Origin: Curvibacter cyanobacteriorum
GTDB taxonomy: Bacteria > Pseudomonadota > Gammaproteobacteria > Burkholderiales > Burkholderiaceae_C
Direction of reading: 5' to 3'
Length of the DNA stretch: 64,000 nucleotides
Assembly: GCF_028649475.1 (NCBI RefSeq)
Contig: NZ_JAQSIP010000005.1
Coordinates: forward strand, 1-64,000
The notes under the pieces are model-generated. The model was given only the letters and a program-made list of their open reading frames with translations. It was not told where the DNA came from and did no database searches. A program made the translations under genes and the position numbers. Position 1 is the stretch's first letter; the number at the start of each line of letters is the position of its first letter. Shown piece by piece: positions 38,597 to 47,522 of the stretch.

Positions 38597-39480
38597 GCCC
38601 GACTCCTGTTGCGCAAGACCCACTTTTCCAGCCCCGCCATCGACGCCGACAGGGCCAGGCCCAGCAGCGACGCCATCAGCAAGGCCGACCAGATCTGCAC
38701 CGTGTTGCCGTAGTAGGAGCCGGTCAACAGGCGCGCGCCCAAGCCCGCTTGGGCCCCGGTGGGCAACTCGGCCACCATGGCGCCCACCAGGCCGGCGGCA
38801 ATCGCCACCCGCAGCGCGGGGAACACAAAAGGCAGCGCGGCGGGCAGGCGCAGCAGCCACAGCGCCTGCCAGCGGCTGGCCGCGTAGGTGTGCATGAGTT
38901 CGGTCTCGAGGCGCTGTGGCGAGCGCAGGCCCTGCACCGCCGCCACCGTGACCGGGAAGAAGCACAGGTACATCGCGATCACCGCCTTGGGCAGCACGCC
39001 GCTGAAGCCAAGGCTGCCCAGGATCACCAACACGATGGGCGCGATCGCCAGCACCGGGATGGTTTGCGACGCCACCACCCAGGGCAGCAAGGCCCGGTCC
39101 AGGGTGCGCGAATGCACGATCAGCACCGCCAGCACGGCGCCCAGCAGCGTGCCCAGCCCAAAGCCCAGCAAGGTGGATTGCCCAGTGACCGCCACATGGA
39201 ACAACAGGTTGCGCGGCGAGTCGACCGGCCAGTCCACCAGGCTGGACCAAAAGTCCAGCGCAATCTGATGCGGGGCCGGCAGCACCGGGCGCTGCAGGTC
39301 CCAGCAGGCCTGCACCAGCATCGGCCAGGTCCAGTCACCACGCGGCGCCAGCACGCGCTCGATGGCGCCAGGCGCATTCAGCCAGACCGCCAGCGCATAC
39401 CAGAGCAGCAGCGCCAGCCCGATCATCAGCGCCACCGGGGCCCAGGCGTCCCGGCGCGCACGCCACTCAATGGTGCCCAT
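38593..39480 (-). CDS. ABC transporter permease
   Basis: 295-residue permease with about six membrane segments and the EAA-like loop ELMHTYAASRWQALWLLRLPAALPFV. It starts at the ATG at 39480, inside the last 14 nt of the ATPase gene. It resembles the partner permease in its core and belongs with the taurine/nitrate/pyrimidine ABC group. Role as in the partner entries. Confidence 0.9.
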   Translation of the reverse strand: MGTIEWRARRDAWAPVALMIGLALLLWYALAVWLNAPGAIERVLAPRGDWTWPMLVQACWDLQRPVLPAPHQIALDFWSSLVDWPVDSPRNLLFHVAVTGQSTLLGFGLGTLLGAVLAVLIVHSRTLDRALLPWVVASQTIPVLAIAPIVLVILGSLGFSGVLPKAVIAMYLCFFPVTVAAVQGLRSPQRLETELMHTYAASRWQALWLLRLPAALPFVFPALRVAIAAGLVGAMVAELPTGAQAGLGARLLTGSYYGNTVQIWSALLMASLLGLALSASMAGLEKWVLRNRSRA

Positions 39481-40297
39481 CGGCCAGTGCCTCCCGCACC
39501 TGGTGCGCCAGTTGCATGAATTCGGGCGTGTCACGCAGGCCCAGGTGACGTTCGTCGGGCAAGGTGGAGCGGATCACCTTGACGATGCGCCCCGGCCGTG
39601 GCGACATGACCACGATGCGCGAGGACAGGTACACCGCCTCTGAGATCGAGTGGGTGACGAACACCACGGTGCGGCGCTCCCGACACCACAGCTGCTGCAG
39701 CTGTTCATTGAGGCCGTCGCGGGTGATCTCATCGAGGGCGCCAAAGGGCTCGTCCATCATCAGGATGCGGGGCTCGAAGGCCATGGCGCGCGCGATCGAC
39801 ACGCGCTGCTGCATGCCACCCGAAAGCTGCCACGGGTACTTGCCCTCAAACTGGGCCAGCCCCACGCGGGCCAACTGCTCGCGCGCCACGGCCTGGGCCC
39901 GCGCCCGGTCCTGCCCCTGAATTTGCAGCGGCAGCATCACATTCGCCAAAACGGTGCGCCAAGGGAACAAAGCTGGTGCCTGGAACACATAGCCATAGGC
40001 CCGCGCCTCGCGCGCCTCACGCGGGCTGACGCCGTTGACGCGCACCTCGCCACTGGAAATCGGCTCCAGATCAGCGATCACCCGCAACAAGGTGGTCTTG
40101 CCGCAGCCCGACGGGCCGATCAGGGAAATGAACTCCCCCTGCTCGATGTCCAGGTCCACCGCCTGGAGCGCCCGCACGGGGGCGTCGGCGGCGGGGTAGA
40201 TGACGCTGGCAGCCCGCACCTCGACGGCACGGCGCGACGCCGGCACACGGGCCGGGGGCGCTTCGAAAGGCAACTCGGTGTTCGACACAATCTGCAT
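39467..40297 (-). CDS. ABC transporter ATP-binding protein
   Basis: 276-residue ATPase with Walker A GPSGCGKTT, the Q-loop FQAPALFPWRTV, the signature LSGGMQQRVSIARA and Walker B ILMMDEPFGALD, most like the nitrate/taurine/NMT1-type importer ATPases. The ATG at 40297 is chosen because the frame further upstream runs through the RutR box and sigma-54 promoter. It is the first gene of the transport operon. Confidence 0.93.
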   Translation of the reverse strand: MQIVSNTELPFEAPPARVPASRRAVEVRAASVIYPAADAPVRALQAVDLDIEQGEFISLIGPSGCGKTTLLRVIADLEPISSGEVRVNGVSPREAREARAYGYVFQAPALFPWRTVLANVMLPLQIQGQDRARAQAVAREQLARVGLAQFEGKYPWQLSGGMQQRVSIARAMAFEPRILMMDEPFGALDEITRDGLNEQLQQLWCRERRTVVFVTHSISEAVYLSSRIVVMSPRPGRIVKVIRSTLPDERHLGLRDTPEFMQLAHQVREALADGHH

Positions 40298-40311
40298 GGC
40301 GATTCCAAAAC

Positions 40312-40327
40312 CTAACCAAATGGTCAA
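40312..40327. promoter_or_regulatory. RutR-like operator of the ABC transporter operon
   Basis: On the minus strand TTGACCATTTGGTTAG matches the RutR consensus TTGACCA-N2-TGGTCAA at 12 of 14 defined positions. It lies between the predicted transcription start (about 40333) and the ATPase start codon. Confidence 0.75.
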
Positions 40328-40343
40328 TTTCAAAATCTGCATA

Positions 40344-40359
40344 AGCCAGATTCGTGCCA
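40344..40359 (-). promoter_or_regulatory. Sigma-54 promoter of the ABC transporter operon
   Basis: On the minus strand TGGCACGAATCTGGCT matches TGGCACG-N4-TTGCW with a single mismatch (second T of TTGC). GG and GC are exactly ten bases apart. The predicted start is about 40333. Confidence 0.8.
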
Positions 40360-40449
40360 GAAAATAAGCCCTCGCCCCCCCAGGGCGCCCGACCCCACCC
40401 CGACAGCGGGTCGCCACGGGTCAAAAACTTCACACAGAAAACGACGGGC

Positions 40450-40468
40450 TATCACCGCTTGGGTGATA
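40450..40468. promoter_or_regulatory. NtrC-like upstream activator site of the ABC operon
   Basis: TATCACC-gcttg-GGTGATA is a perfect 7-bp-arm palindrome whose core CACC-N5-GGTG fits the NtrC consensus. Its centre lies about 126 bp upstream of the predicted sigma-54 start, a spacing near that of the preT promoter. No T run follows, so a terminator is unlikely. Confidence 0.5.
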
Positions 40469-40703
40469 AAAGTACCGAAAATACGGGGCTTGACGCCAAT
40501 CAATCCTGAATCAGGACCGACCGGCGACTCAGAGGGCCGCAGAGTCCGCCAGGGTGCGGACGAAATCACACTTCGCCCTTTGGCTTGACATAGTTACCGT
40601 TAGATGTTTTGTTAACATTTGGCAACTATTTAGCCCCCCAGGCATGGACAAATGCCGTCGCGGGCGCTACATCTCATAACATCTGAACCCAGGGAGTCCT
40701 TCC
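40469..40703 (+). promoter_or_regulatory. Upstream region of the bcs operon
   Basis: An AT-rich island (40577-40640) in otherwise GC-rich DNA contains TTGACA (40585-40590), the palindrome TGTTAACA and AGTT/AACT arms, but no -10 hexamer at good spacing. Further upstream is the palindrome TCCTGAATCAGGA (40504-40516). These are candidate regulator sites for the cellulose operon; I cannot name a promoter with confidence. Confidence 0.35.
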
Positions 40704-41177
40704 ATGAGCGAGGCCGCGAACAGCCGACCGACCGAGGTATCCGAATACCTCGCGCGACAGCAATGCTCGCGTCAATGGCGCCATTTCCTGCATGCGCTGG
40801 CCGATGAGTTCGCCAGCGCCCTGCCCGCCGACCAGCTCCGCACCCTGGCCCAACGCATCGGAGCCCGCTTTGCCAATGAGCTGCCGCTGGGCGCGCAACC
40901 GACGCTGGAAGGCGTGCAGGCCGAAATGTCGCGCGCGTGGCTGGACATTGATTGGGGTTGGGTGGTGCTGGTGCAGCACGACGACCACGTCGAGATCCGG
41001 CACCAAGGCTCGCCCCTGGTGGCCGCCTTTGGCAGCGCGGGTGGCGATTGGGCCGTGGGCTTCCTGGAAGGCGTTTACCAACAATGGTTTGAGCAGCAGG
41101 GCGCCCCGGGCCTGCGCGTGACCCAGAGTCAGGCGGCCGACGGCTGGGGCAGTGTCTGCTTCCGGCTGAGTCGCTGA
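40704..41177 (+). CDS. bcsD: Cellulose synthase subunit BcsD
   Basis: 157-residue periplasmic or cytosolic oligomer-forming protein; length equals that of AcsD/BcsD of Komagataeibacter (about 156). Shared features include an N-terminal helix region ending QWRHFLHALADEFA and the C-terminal DWAVGFLEGVYQQWF. BcsD organises secretion of ordered cellulose and is found in type I bcs operons. The ATG at 40704 has GGGAG upstream. It is first in bcsD-bcsP(like)-Q-A-B-Z-C. Confidence 0.9.
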   Translation: MSEAANSRPTEVSEYLARQQCSRQWRHFLHALADEFASALPADQLRTLAQRIGARFANELPLGAQPTLEGVQAEMSRAWLDIDWGWVVLVQHDDHVEIRHQGSPLVAAFGSAGGDWAVGFLEGVYQQWFEQQGAPGLRVTQSQAADGWGSVCFRLSR

Positions 41178-41210
41178 CCCCTGGCAGCCCCCGAAACCGC
41201 GAGTGCATCC

Positions 41211-42167
41211 ATGCCCAAATCTGAAGATATCGTCAAACTGTTCCAGCAGTTTGGTGGACAAGTTGACGAATACCAGGAGCTGAACCGCCAGAACTCGGCG
41301 CGCCAGGCCCGTGCGCGCTGGCCCCTGCTGGCCGCACTGGACGTGGGCAAGACCCACCATGCGGGCGCCCCGGCGGTGGCCGACATGGAAGCCCCCGTGA
41401 TCGACGGCCCCCTCCATTTCCACCCGGCGCCGGTGCAACCGCCCCCGCCCCCGGTGCGCCCTGTGGAACCGGTGCTGGACCTGAGCCCCCCGACCCCCGA
41501 CGCGGCGCCTGCGCCAGCGTCAGCCCCGACCACCGCCCCAACCACCGCACCCGCCCCGGCGGCCGACGTGCTGGCCGCCCAGGCGGCCCCGACCCCGGGG
41601 CTCCAGGCCCCCGCACTGGCACCTGCACCGGTACCTGCAGCGGCCCCCATGCAGGCACAGGCCCTGGCCGCGGCACCCACCGTGCCCGCGCCCGTGCCCG
41701 AAGCTGCGGTGACCCCGACGCTGGCCGCCGTGCCGGTGGCCCCGGCTGTGGCCGCCGTGCCTGCCCCGGCCCCCGCGCCCTGGGTGGCGGCCCCTGTGGC
41801 CCCGGTCGCAGCGGTGGCCCCGGTCGCAGCGGTGGCCCCGGTGCTGCCCGCAGCCGTGTTGCGCCCCGCCGCCGCCCCGCTGGCCCCCCCGCCGCTGAGC
41901 CCGCGCGCCCCGCTGGCTGCGCCTCGGGTGACCCCGGTGGCCGCCCAGCCCGCCGTGCCCGTGGCCGCAGCGCCCGTGGCGGCCCCTGCCCTGACGCCGC
42001 GCTCGCCGCTGGCGCAGTGGGGCTTGCCGCCCGCGGCCGCCACCCCGGCGCCCGCCCCGGCGACGGAACTGCAACACCTGTTTGCCCGCCTCGCGGGCCA
42101 GACCCCCAGCGCTGCGCCGGCCTCGCCGCTGAGCTCCTTGCTGAACCAACTGCGGAGCGGTACATGA
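41211..42167 (+). CDS. bcsP: Proline/alanine-rich cellulose biosynthesis protein with BcsR-like N-terminus
   Basis: 318 residues. The first ~45 form a compact region ([19 protein letters not shown] then [11 protein letters not shown]) that resembles the short E. coli protein BcsR, whose C-terminus also carries RWPLLA, and it sits just before bcsQ, the place of bcsR. The remaining ~270 are Ala/Pro/Val-rich and probably disordered, with a final helix-like [11 protein letters not shown] segment. Betaproteobacterial bcs operons contain such proline-rich partners of BcsD, named BcsP; I use that symbol tentatively. The stop overlaps bcsQ by 4 nt (ATGA). Confidence 0.75.
   Translation: MPKSEDIVKLFQQFGGQVDEYQELNRQNSARQARARWPLLAALDVGKTHHAGAPAVADMEAPVIDGPLHFHPAPVQPPPPPVRPVEPVLDLSPPTPDAAPAPASAPTTAPTTAPAPAADVLAAQAAPTPGLQAPALAPAPVPAAAPMQAQALAAAPTVPAPVPEAAVTPTLAAVPVAPAVAAVPAPAPAPWVAAPVAPVAAVAPVAAVAPVLPAAVLRPAAAPLAPPPLSPRAPLAAPRVTPVAAQPAVPVAAAPVAAPALTPRSPLAQWGLPPAAATPAPAPATELQHLFARLAGQTPSAAPASPLSSLLNQLRSGT
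41796..41842 (+). repeat. 18-bp tandem repeat within bcsP-like gene
   Basis: GTGGCCCCGGTCGCAGCG occurs twice in a row (41796-41813, 41814-41831), followed by a partial third copy (41832-41842). It encodes VAPVAA units. The frame is kept, so length could vary by slippage without disrupting the gene. Confidence 0.8.
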
Positions 42168-42934
42168 AGGTCATCGCAGTCGTCTCGTCCAAAGGCGGGG
42201 TGGGTAAGACCACGGTCACGGCCAACCTGGCCCATGCCCTGGCCCGCCAGGGCCGCACCGTGGTGGTCATGGACCTCGACCCCCAAAACGCCCTGGGCCT
42301 GCACTTTGGCATCGCACCGACCGAGTACCGCGGCGTGTCGCGCGCCTCGCTGTCGGGCCAGAGCTGGCGCAGCGTGGTGTTTGAAAGCCGATCCGGCGTC
42401 TACGTGCTGCCTTACGGGGTGGTCAACGAGGACGACCGCGACCGCTTTGAACAATCGTTTGAAGGCACGCCCGACTGGTTGACCCACCAGCTGAGCAGCC
42501 TGAACCTGCCGTCCGATGCCCTGGTGCTGCTGGACACGCCGCCGGGCCCGTCGGCCTACATGAAGCAGGCCCTGCACGCCGCCCACCTCGCGGTGCTGGT
42601 GGTGCTGGCGGACGCCGCGTCCTACGCGGCGCTGCCCATGATGCAGCGCCTGATCCAGACCTACTGCGTGGGCCAGCCCCATTTCATTGACTCGCTCTAC
42701 GTCGTGAACCAGACCGACAGCAGCCGCCAGCTGTCCAAGGACGTGACCAACATCGTGCGCAGCAGCTTCGGCGACCGCGTGGTTGGTGTGATCCACCAGG
42801 ACCAGTCGGTCGGTGAAGCCCTGGCCCATGACCTGAGCGTGCTGGACTACGAAGCCAACAGCCAGGCCGCGCAAGATTTCCGGGCCTGCGCGCAAAAGAT
42901 CGCCCTGCGCCTGCCAACCAAGGCTTTCGCATGA
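42164..42934 (+). CDS. bcsQ: Cellulose biosynthesis protein BcsQ
   Basis: 256-residue ParA/MinD-type ATPase. The deviant Walker A KGGVGKTT is at residues 10-17; [11 protein letters not shown] and the [11 protein letters not shown] switch region follow. In E. coli BcsQ pairs with BcsR and is needed for the secretion machine at the pole. The ATG overlaps the bcsP-like stop and its own stop overlaps bcsA (both ATGA), so the three genes are translationally coupled. Confidence 0.92.
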   Translation: MKVIAVVSSKGGVGKTTVTANLAHALARQGRTVVVMDLDPQNALGLHFGIAPTEYRGVSRASLSGQSWRSVVFESRSGVYVLPYGVVNEDDRDRFEQSFEGTPDWLTHQLSSLNLPSDALVLLDTPPGPSAYMKQALHAAHLAVLVVLADAASYAALPMMQRLIQTYCVGQPHFIDSLYVVNQTDSSRQLSKDVTNIVRSSFGDRVVGVIHQDQSVGEALAHDLSVLDYEANSQAAQDFRACAQKIALRLPTKAFA

Positions 42935-45144
42935 GCAGCACCCCCGCCCAGCCCGACAAGGCGCATTACGACAACACCGACAGCAACGCTGGCGAAACCG
43001 GCACCCGCTGGGGCCGGGTCCTGAACCAGGTGGCCGACTCCCCGTTCTGGAACAGCCGCGTGGCCCAGTACGGCACCGGGGTGCTGGCCTTCCTGCTGTT
43101 TGCGCTGGTGATCAGCGTGCCGCTGGACCTGATGGAGCAAGCCATCTTCGCGGCCTGCACCTTCGCCATGGCCCTGCTGCTGCGCCGCACCAAGGGCCGG
43201 GTCACGACCCTGGCCATGATGACGCTGTCGATCTCGGCCTCGACGCGCTACATCTGGTGGCGCCTGACCGACACCGTGGGGTTTGAGAACTGGCTCGACG
43301 GCTTCTTTGGCTTCGGCCTCGTGATGGCCGAGCTGTACGCCTTTGCGGTGCTGCTGATCGGGTACTTCCAGACCGCCTGGCCGCTGGGCCGCAAGCCGGT
43401 GCCCCTGCCGGCCGACACCAGCACCTGGCCCAGCGTGGACGTGTTCATCCCCACCTACAACGAACCGCTCGAGGTGGTGAAGCAGACCGTGTTCTCGGCC
43501 ATGAGCATCGACTGGCCCGCCGACCGCCTCAAGGTCTTCGTGCTGGACGACGGCCGCCGCTCCGAGTTCCGCAAGTTCTGCGAAGAAGTGGGTGTGGGCT
43601 ACAAAGTGCGTGGCAACAACCGCCACGCCAAGGCCGGCAACATCAACGCCGCGCTGAAAACCACCGACGGCGAGTACGTCGCGATTTTTGACTGCGACCA
43701 CATCCCGACGCGCTCCTTCCTGCAGGTGTGCATGGGCTGGTTCTTCAAGGACTCGAAGCTCGCGATGCTGCAGACGCCGCACGTGTTCTTCTCGCCCGAC
43801 CCGTTTGAAAAGAACCTCGACACCTTCCACCGCACGCCCAACGAGGGCGAGCTGTTCTACGGCATCGTGCAGGACGGCAACGACCTGTGGAACGCGTCCT
43901 TCTTCTGCGGCTCCTGCGCCATCATCAAGCGCGCGCCGCTGATGGAGATCGGCGGTATCGCGGTCGAAACGGTGACCGAGGACGCCCACACCGCGCTGAA
44001 GCTCAACCGCAAGGGCTTCAACACCGCCTACCTGGAAATCCCGCAGGCCGCCGGCCTGGCCACGGAAAGCCTGTCCGGCCACGTCGGTCAGCGCATTCGC
44101 TGGGCGCGGGGCATGGCGCAGATCGCACGGATCGACAACCCCCTGCTGGGGCCGGGCCTCAAGATCGGGCAGCGCCTGTGCTACCTGAACGCGATGCTGC
44201 ACTTCTTCTATGGCTTGCCGCGGCTGATCTTCCTGACCGCACCGCTGGCCTACCTGTTCTTTGGCGCGCACGTGTTCCAGGCCACAGCGCTGATGATTTC
44301 GGCCTACGCGCTGCCGCACCTGGCGCACGCCAGCATCACCAACTCGCGCATCCAGGGCCGCTACCGCTACTCGTTCTGGAACGAGGTCTATGAGTCCGTG
44401 CTGGCCTGGTACATCATGCGGCCGGTGTTGATGGCCTTCATCAACCCCAAGCTCGGCAAGTTCAACGTGACCGCCAAGGGCGGGGTGATCGAGGAAGCGT
44501 ATTTCGACTGGGGCATCGCGCGCCCCTACCTGATCCTGCTGGTGGCCAACCTGCTGGGCTTCGCGGTGGGGGTCTGGCAGGTGAGCTTCCAGCCGGATGC
44601 GGAGGTCACCACCCTGGTGATCAACATGATCTGGACCGCCTACAACATCATCCTGTCGAGCGCCAGCCTGGCGGTGGCCAGCGAGAGCCGTCAGGTGCGC
44701 GTGACGCCACGGGTGGCGGCCACGTTGCCGGCCGCGATCCGGCTCGAAAACGGCAAGGTGCTGACCTGCCAGACCGACGACTACTCGCAGCAAGGCCTGG
44801 GGCTGACGGTGCCCGAGGGGGTGCAGATCCCCACCGGCACACGGCTGCAGGTGTCGCTGTTCCGCTCGGACGACGAGGGCATCTTCCCGGCCGTGGTCAC
44901 CTTTGGTGGCAAGGGCCGGCTGGGGGTGCGCTTCGACAACCTGAGCCTGGCCCAGCAGGCCGAACTGGCCGCCCTGACCTTCTCCCGGGCCGACGCCTGG
45001 GTGGGCACCTGGGGCCAGCGCCAGCAAGACAAACCTTTGAGTTCCCTGGGCGGCGTGATGGCCATCGGGGTGCGCGGCATCAGGCAGCTGATGACCAATA
45101 TCGTCAAGTCCGTGCGCCCGCGCACGACCTCCAACGCCAAGTGA
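42931..45144 (+). CDS. bcsA: Cellulose synthase catalytic subunit
   Basis: 737-residue inner-membrane family-2 glycosyltransferase. N-terminal membrane helices precede the catalytic domain: TYNE (about 172), DD in VLDDGRR (about 205), DCD (about 253), FFCGS, TED (about 348) and QRIRW (about 386). Further helices follow, then the PilZ domain with an arginine-rich RxxxR motif (about 585-591) and DYSQQG (about 616), which bind cyclic di-GMP. All catalytic and effector residues I can check are present. It overlaps bcsQ and is 16 nt before bcsB. Confidence 0.97.
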   Translation: MSSTPAQPDKAHYDNTDSNAGETGTRWGRVLNQVADSPFWNSRVAQYGTGVLAFLLFALVISVPLDLMEQAIFAACTFAMALLLRRTKGRVTTLAMMTLSISASTRYIWWRLTDTVGFENWLDGFFGFGLVMAELYAFAVLLIGYFQTAWPLGRKPVPLPADTSTWPSVDVFIPTYNEPLEVVKQTVFSAMSIDWPADRLKVFVLDDGRRSEFRKFCEEVGVGYKVRGNNRHAKAGNINAALKTTDGEYVAIFDCDHIPTRSFLQVCMGWFFKDSKLAMLQTPHVFFSPDPFEKNLDTFHRTPNEGELFYGIVQDGNDLWNASFFCGSCAIIKRAPLMEIGGIAVETVTEDAHTALKLNRKGFNTAYLEIPQAAGLATESLSGHVGQRIRWARGMAQIARIDNPLLGPGLKIGQRLCYLNAMLHFFYGLPRLIFLTAPLAYLFFGAHVFQATALMISAYALPHLAHASITNSRIQGRYRYSFWNEVYESVLAWYIMRPVLMAFINPKLGKFNVTAKGGVIEEAYFDWGIARPYLILLVANLLGFAVGVWQVSFQPDAEVTTLVINMIWTAYNIILSSASLAVASESRQVRVTPRVAATLPAAIRLENGKVLTCQTDDYSQQGLGLTVPEGVQIPTGTRLQVSLFRSDDEGIFPAVVTFGGKGRLGVRFDNLSLAQQAELAALTFSRADAWVGTWGQRQQDKPLSSLGGVMAIGVRGIRQLMTNIVKSVRPRTTSNAK

Positions 45145-45160
45145 TTCACTGCCTCAGACC

Positions 45161-47512
45161 ATGACCCCACATTCCACCGTCACCTCCAAGCGCTCCACCC
45201 ACCGCGTGCCGCTGCAGCCGGTCATTCTGGCCATCGCCCTGATGCTGGCCGCGCCGGGGCTGCAAACCGCCCAGGCCGCCACCAAGGCCAAGTCGGGGTC
45301 GAATCGCATCATCACCGAGACCGCCGCCGAGGCCGCGGGCGAAACCCCCAGCCAACGCAGCAGCCACGCGCGCACGGTGTCGTTCTCGCTCAAGCAGCTC
45401 GGCGCCCTGTTCCCGCTGCAGCTGCGCGGCATCCGCGGCAACAGCGGTGTGACCTTCAGCATCCGCGCCGACCAGGTGGTGACGGGCGCCAAGCTGAAGA
45501 TCAACTACGCCTACTCGCCGGCGCTGATCCCGCAGCTGTCGCACATCAACGTGCTGGTCAACGAGCAGGTGGCCGCCACCATCCCGGTGCCCACCGAGCA
45601 AGCCGGTCAGAACCTGCAACGCGAGATCGTGATCCCGCCGCGCCTGATCACCGAGTTCAACCGCCTCAACCTCGAGCTGATCGGGCACTACACGCGGGAC
45701 TGCGAAGACCCTGCGCACTCCAGCCTGTGGGCCAACGTGGGCAACGACAGCACGCTGGAGCTGACCCTCACGCCGGTGGCCCAGGCCAACGACCTGGCGC
45801 TGCTGCCGCAACCGTTCTTTGACCGCCGCGACGCCTTGCCGCTGAACCTGCCGATGGTCTTCGCCGGCGCCCCCAGTGGCGCCACGCTGGAGGCCGCGGG
45901 CGCGCTGTCGTCGTGGTTCGGTGCGCTGGCGGGTTACCGCGGGGCCCGCTTCCCGGCGCTGCAAGACCAGATCCCGGCCCAGGGCAATGCCATCGTGCTG
46001 GCCATGGGCAACCAGGTGCCGGGCGGCCTGAATGTGTCTGCGCTGCAAGGCCCGACCGTGGCCATGGTGCCGAACCCGAACGACCCCAGCGCCAAGCTGC
46101 TGCTGGTGATGGGCCGCGACGCCAAGGAACTGAAGATCGCCGCCAACGCGGTGGCCGTGGGCTCGCCCGCGCTGTCGGGCCCGGTGGCCACCATCACCAG
46201 CCTGAGCGAGATCAAGCCGCGCAAGCCCTATGACGCCCCCAACTGGCTGGCCAGCGACCGCCCGGTCAAGTTCGGTGAACTCGCCCTGGAAGACACCCTC
46301 AACGTGGCGGGCTACTCGCCCGACCTGATCCGGGTCAACTTCCACCTGCCGCCCGACCTGTTTGGCTGGCGCAGCAAGGGCATCCCGGTGGACCTGAAGT
46401 ACCGCTACACGCCGCGCCTGAACACCGACAAGTCGACGCTGAACATCAGCGCCAACCAGCAGTTCCTGCGCTCGCTGCCGCTGCTGGCGATCAACCACGA
46501 CGCCCCCTCGGCGCTGGACCGCGCCGTCAACGCCGTGGTGCCGCCGGGCGAGCTGATCCCCGCGCGCGAGCAGTTCCACATCCCGCTGTTCAAGCTGCCG
46601 GCACGCGCCCAGCTGCAGTTCCACTACTTCCACGACATGGTCAAGCAGGGCGCCTGCAAGGACGTGGTGCTGGAAAACGTGCGGGGCACGGTGGAGCCCG
46701 ATTCGACGATCGACATTTCGAGCTTCCCGCACTTCCTGGCGATGCCGGACCTGGCCGCGTTCAGTAACAGCGGCTTCCCGTTCACCCGCCTGGCCGACCT
46801 GTCCGAAACCGCCATCGTGATGCCGGACAAACCCAGCCTCAACGACTACAGCAGCTACCTGAGCCTGCTGGGCGTGTTCGGCCGCTCCACCGGCTACCCG
46901 GCCACGGCCGTCAGCGTGGTGGGCCCGAAGCAGGTCGACGCCCTGGCCGGCAAGGACGTGGTGGTGATCGGCTCCGGCAACAACCAGCCGCTGCTGGCCC
47001 AGTGGGCCGACGCCAGCCCGGTGGGCATGCAAGGCGGTTCGCGCCGCTTCAACCTGTCTGATTTCGCCTACCGCGTGTTCAGCTGGTGGGACCCGAGCCA
47101 GCGCGATGGCGCCAAGCCAGGTCGCAACCAGGTGGCCTTCACGGCCGACAGCACCGACGGCGTGATCGCCGGCTTCGAGTCCCCGGTCAGCCCGGGCCGC
47201 AGCGTGGTGCAGCTGTCCAGCAACAACCCCGAAGGCCTGAGCCAGGTCATTGAAGCCCTGCTCGACCCCGACCTGGTGAAGGAAATCCAGGGCAGCACCT
47301 CGGTGGTGCGTGGCAAGCAGGTGGACAGCCTGGTCGCCGAGCAAACCTACTGGGTGGGCCGCCTGGACCCGCTGACCTGGGTGCAGTGGTACCTGTCGCG
47401 CAGCCCGCTGCTGCTGCTGGCGCTGGGCATCGTGGCCGCGCTGCTGATTGGCGTGCTGCTGTTCCTGTCGCTGCGTGCCCGCGCCCGTGCCCGCCTGAAG
47501 AACAAGGACTGA
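45161..47512 (+). CDS. bcsB: Cellulose synthase regulatory subunit BcsB
   Basis: 783-residue periplasmic partner of BcsA, tethered by one C-terminal membrane helix (about residues 750-772) with a basic end. An N-terminal signal peptide is visible (cleavage near AQA, residue 39). The two repeats of carbohydrate-binding and flavodoxin-like domains are recognisable from GIRGNSGVTFSIRADQVV and DCEDPAHSSLWANV. It guides the glucan through the periplasm. A Pro/Ser stretch is absent; length is usual. Confidence 0.94.
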   Translation: MTPHSTVTSKRSTHRVPLQPVILAIALMLAAPGLQTAQAATKAKSGSNRIITETAAEAAGETPSQRSSHARTVSFSLKQLGALFPLQLRGIRGNSGVTFSIRADQVVTGAKLKINYAYSPALIPQLSHINVLVNEQVAATIPVPTEQAGQNLQREIVIPPRLITEFNRLNLELIGHYTRDCEDPAHSSLWANVGNDSTLELTLTPVAQANDLALLPQPFFDRRDALPLNLPMVFAGAPSGATLEAAGALSSWFGALAGYRGARFPALQDQIPAQGNAIVLAMGNQVPGGLNVSALQGPTVAMVPNPNDPSAKLLLVMGRDAKELKIAANAVAVGSPALSGPVATITSLSEIKPRKPYDAPNWLASDRPVKFGELALEDTLNVAGYSPDLIRVNFHLPPDLFGWRSKGIPVDLKYRYTPRLNTDKSTLNISANQQFLRSLPLLAINHDAPSALDRAVNAVVPPGELIPAREQFHIPLFKLPARAQLQFHYFHDMVKQGACKDVVLENVRGTVEPDSTIDISSFPHFLAMPDLAAFSNSGFPFTRLADLSETAIVMPDKPSLNDYSSYLSLLGVFGRSTGYPATAVSVVGPKQVDALAGKDVVVIGSGNNQPLLAQWADASPVGMQGGSRRFNLSDFAYRVFSWWDPSQRDGAKPGRNQVAFTADSTDGVIAGFESPVSPGRSVVQLSSNNPEGLSQVIEALLDPDLVKEIQGSTSVVRGKQVDSLVAEQTYWVGRLDPLTWVQWYLSRSPLLLLALGIVAALLIGVLLFLSLRARARARLKNKD

Positions 47513-47522
47513 CCCCCTCTTC

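Noticed and set aside
40450-40468. Terminator of the ABC operon or of bcs
   Set aside because: No T run on either side, and it is upstream of both divergent operons; the CACC-N5-GGTG core fits an activator site better.
41129-42895. Minus-strand frame with long Ala/Gly/Thr runs
   Set aside because: Antisense of the bcsP-like low-complexity tail and bcsQ; its composition mirrors the Pro/Ala codons of the opposite strand.
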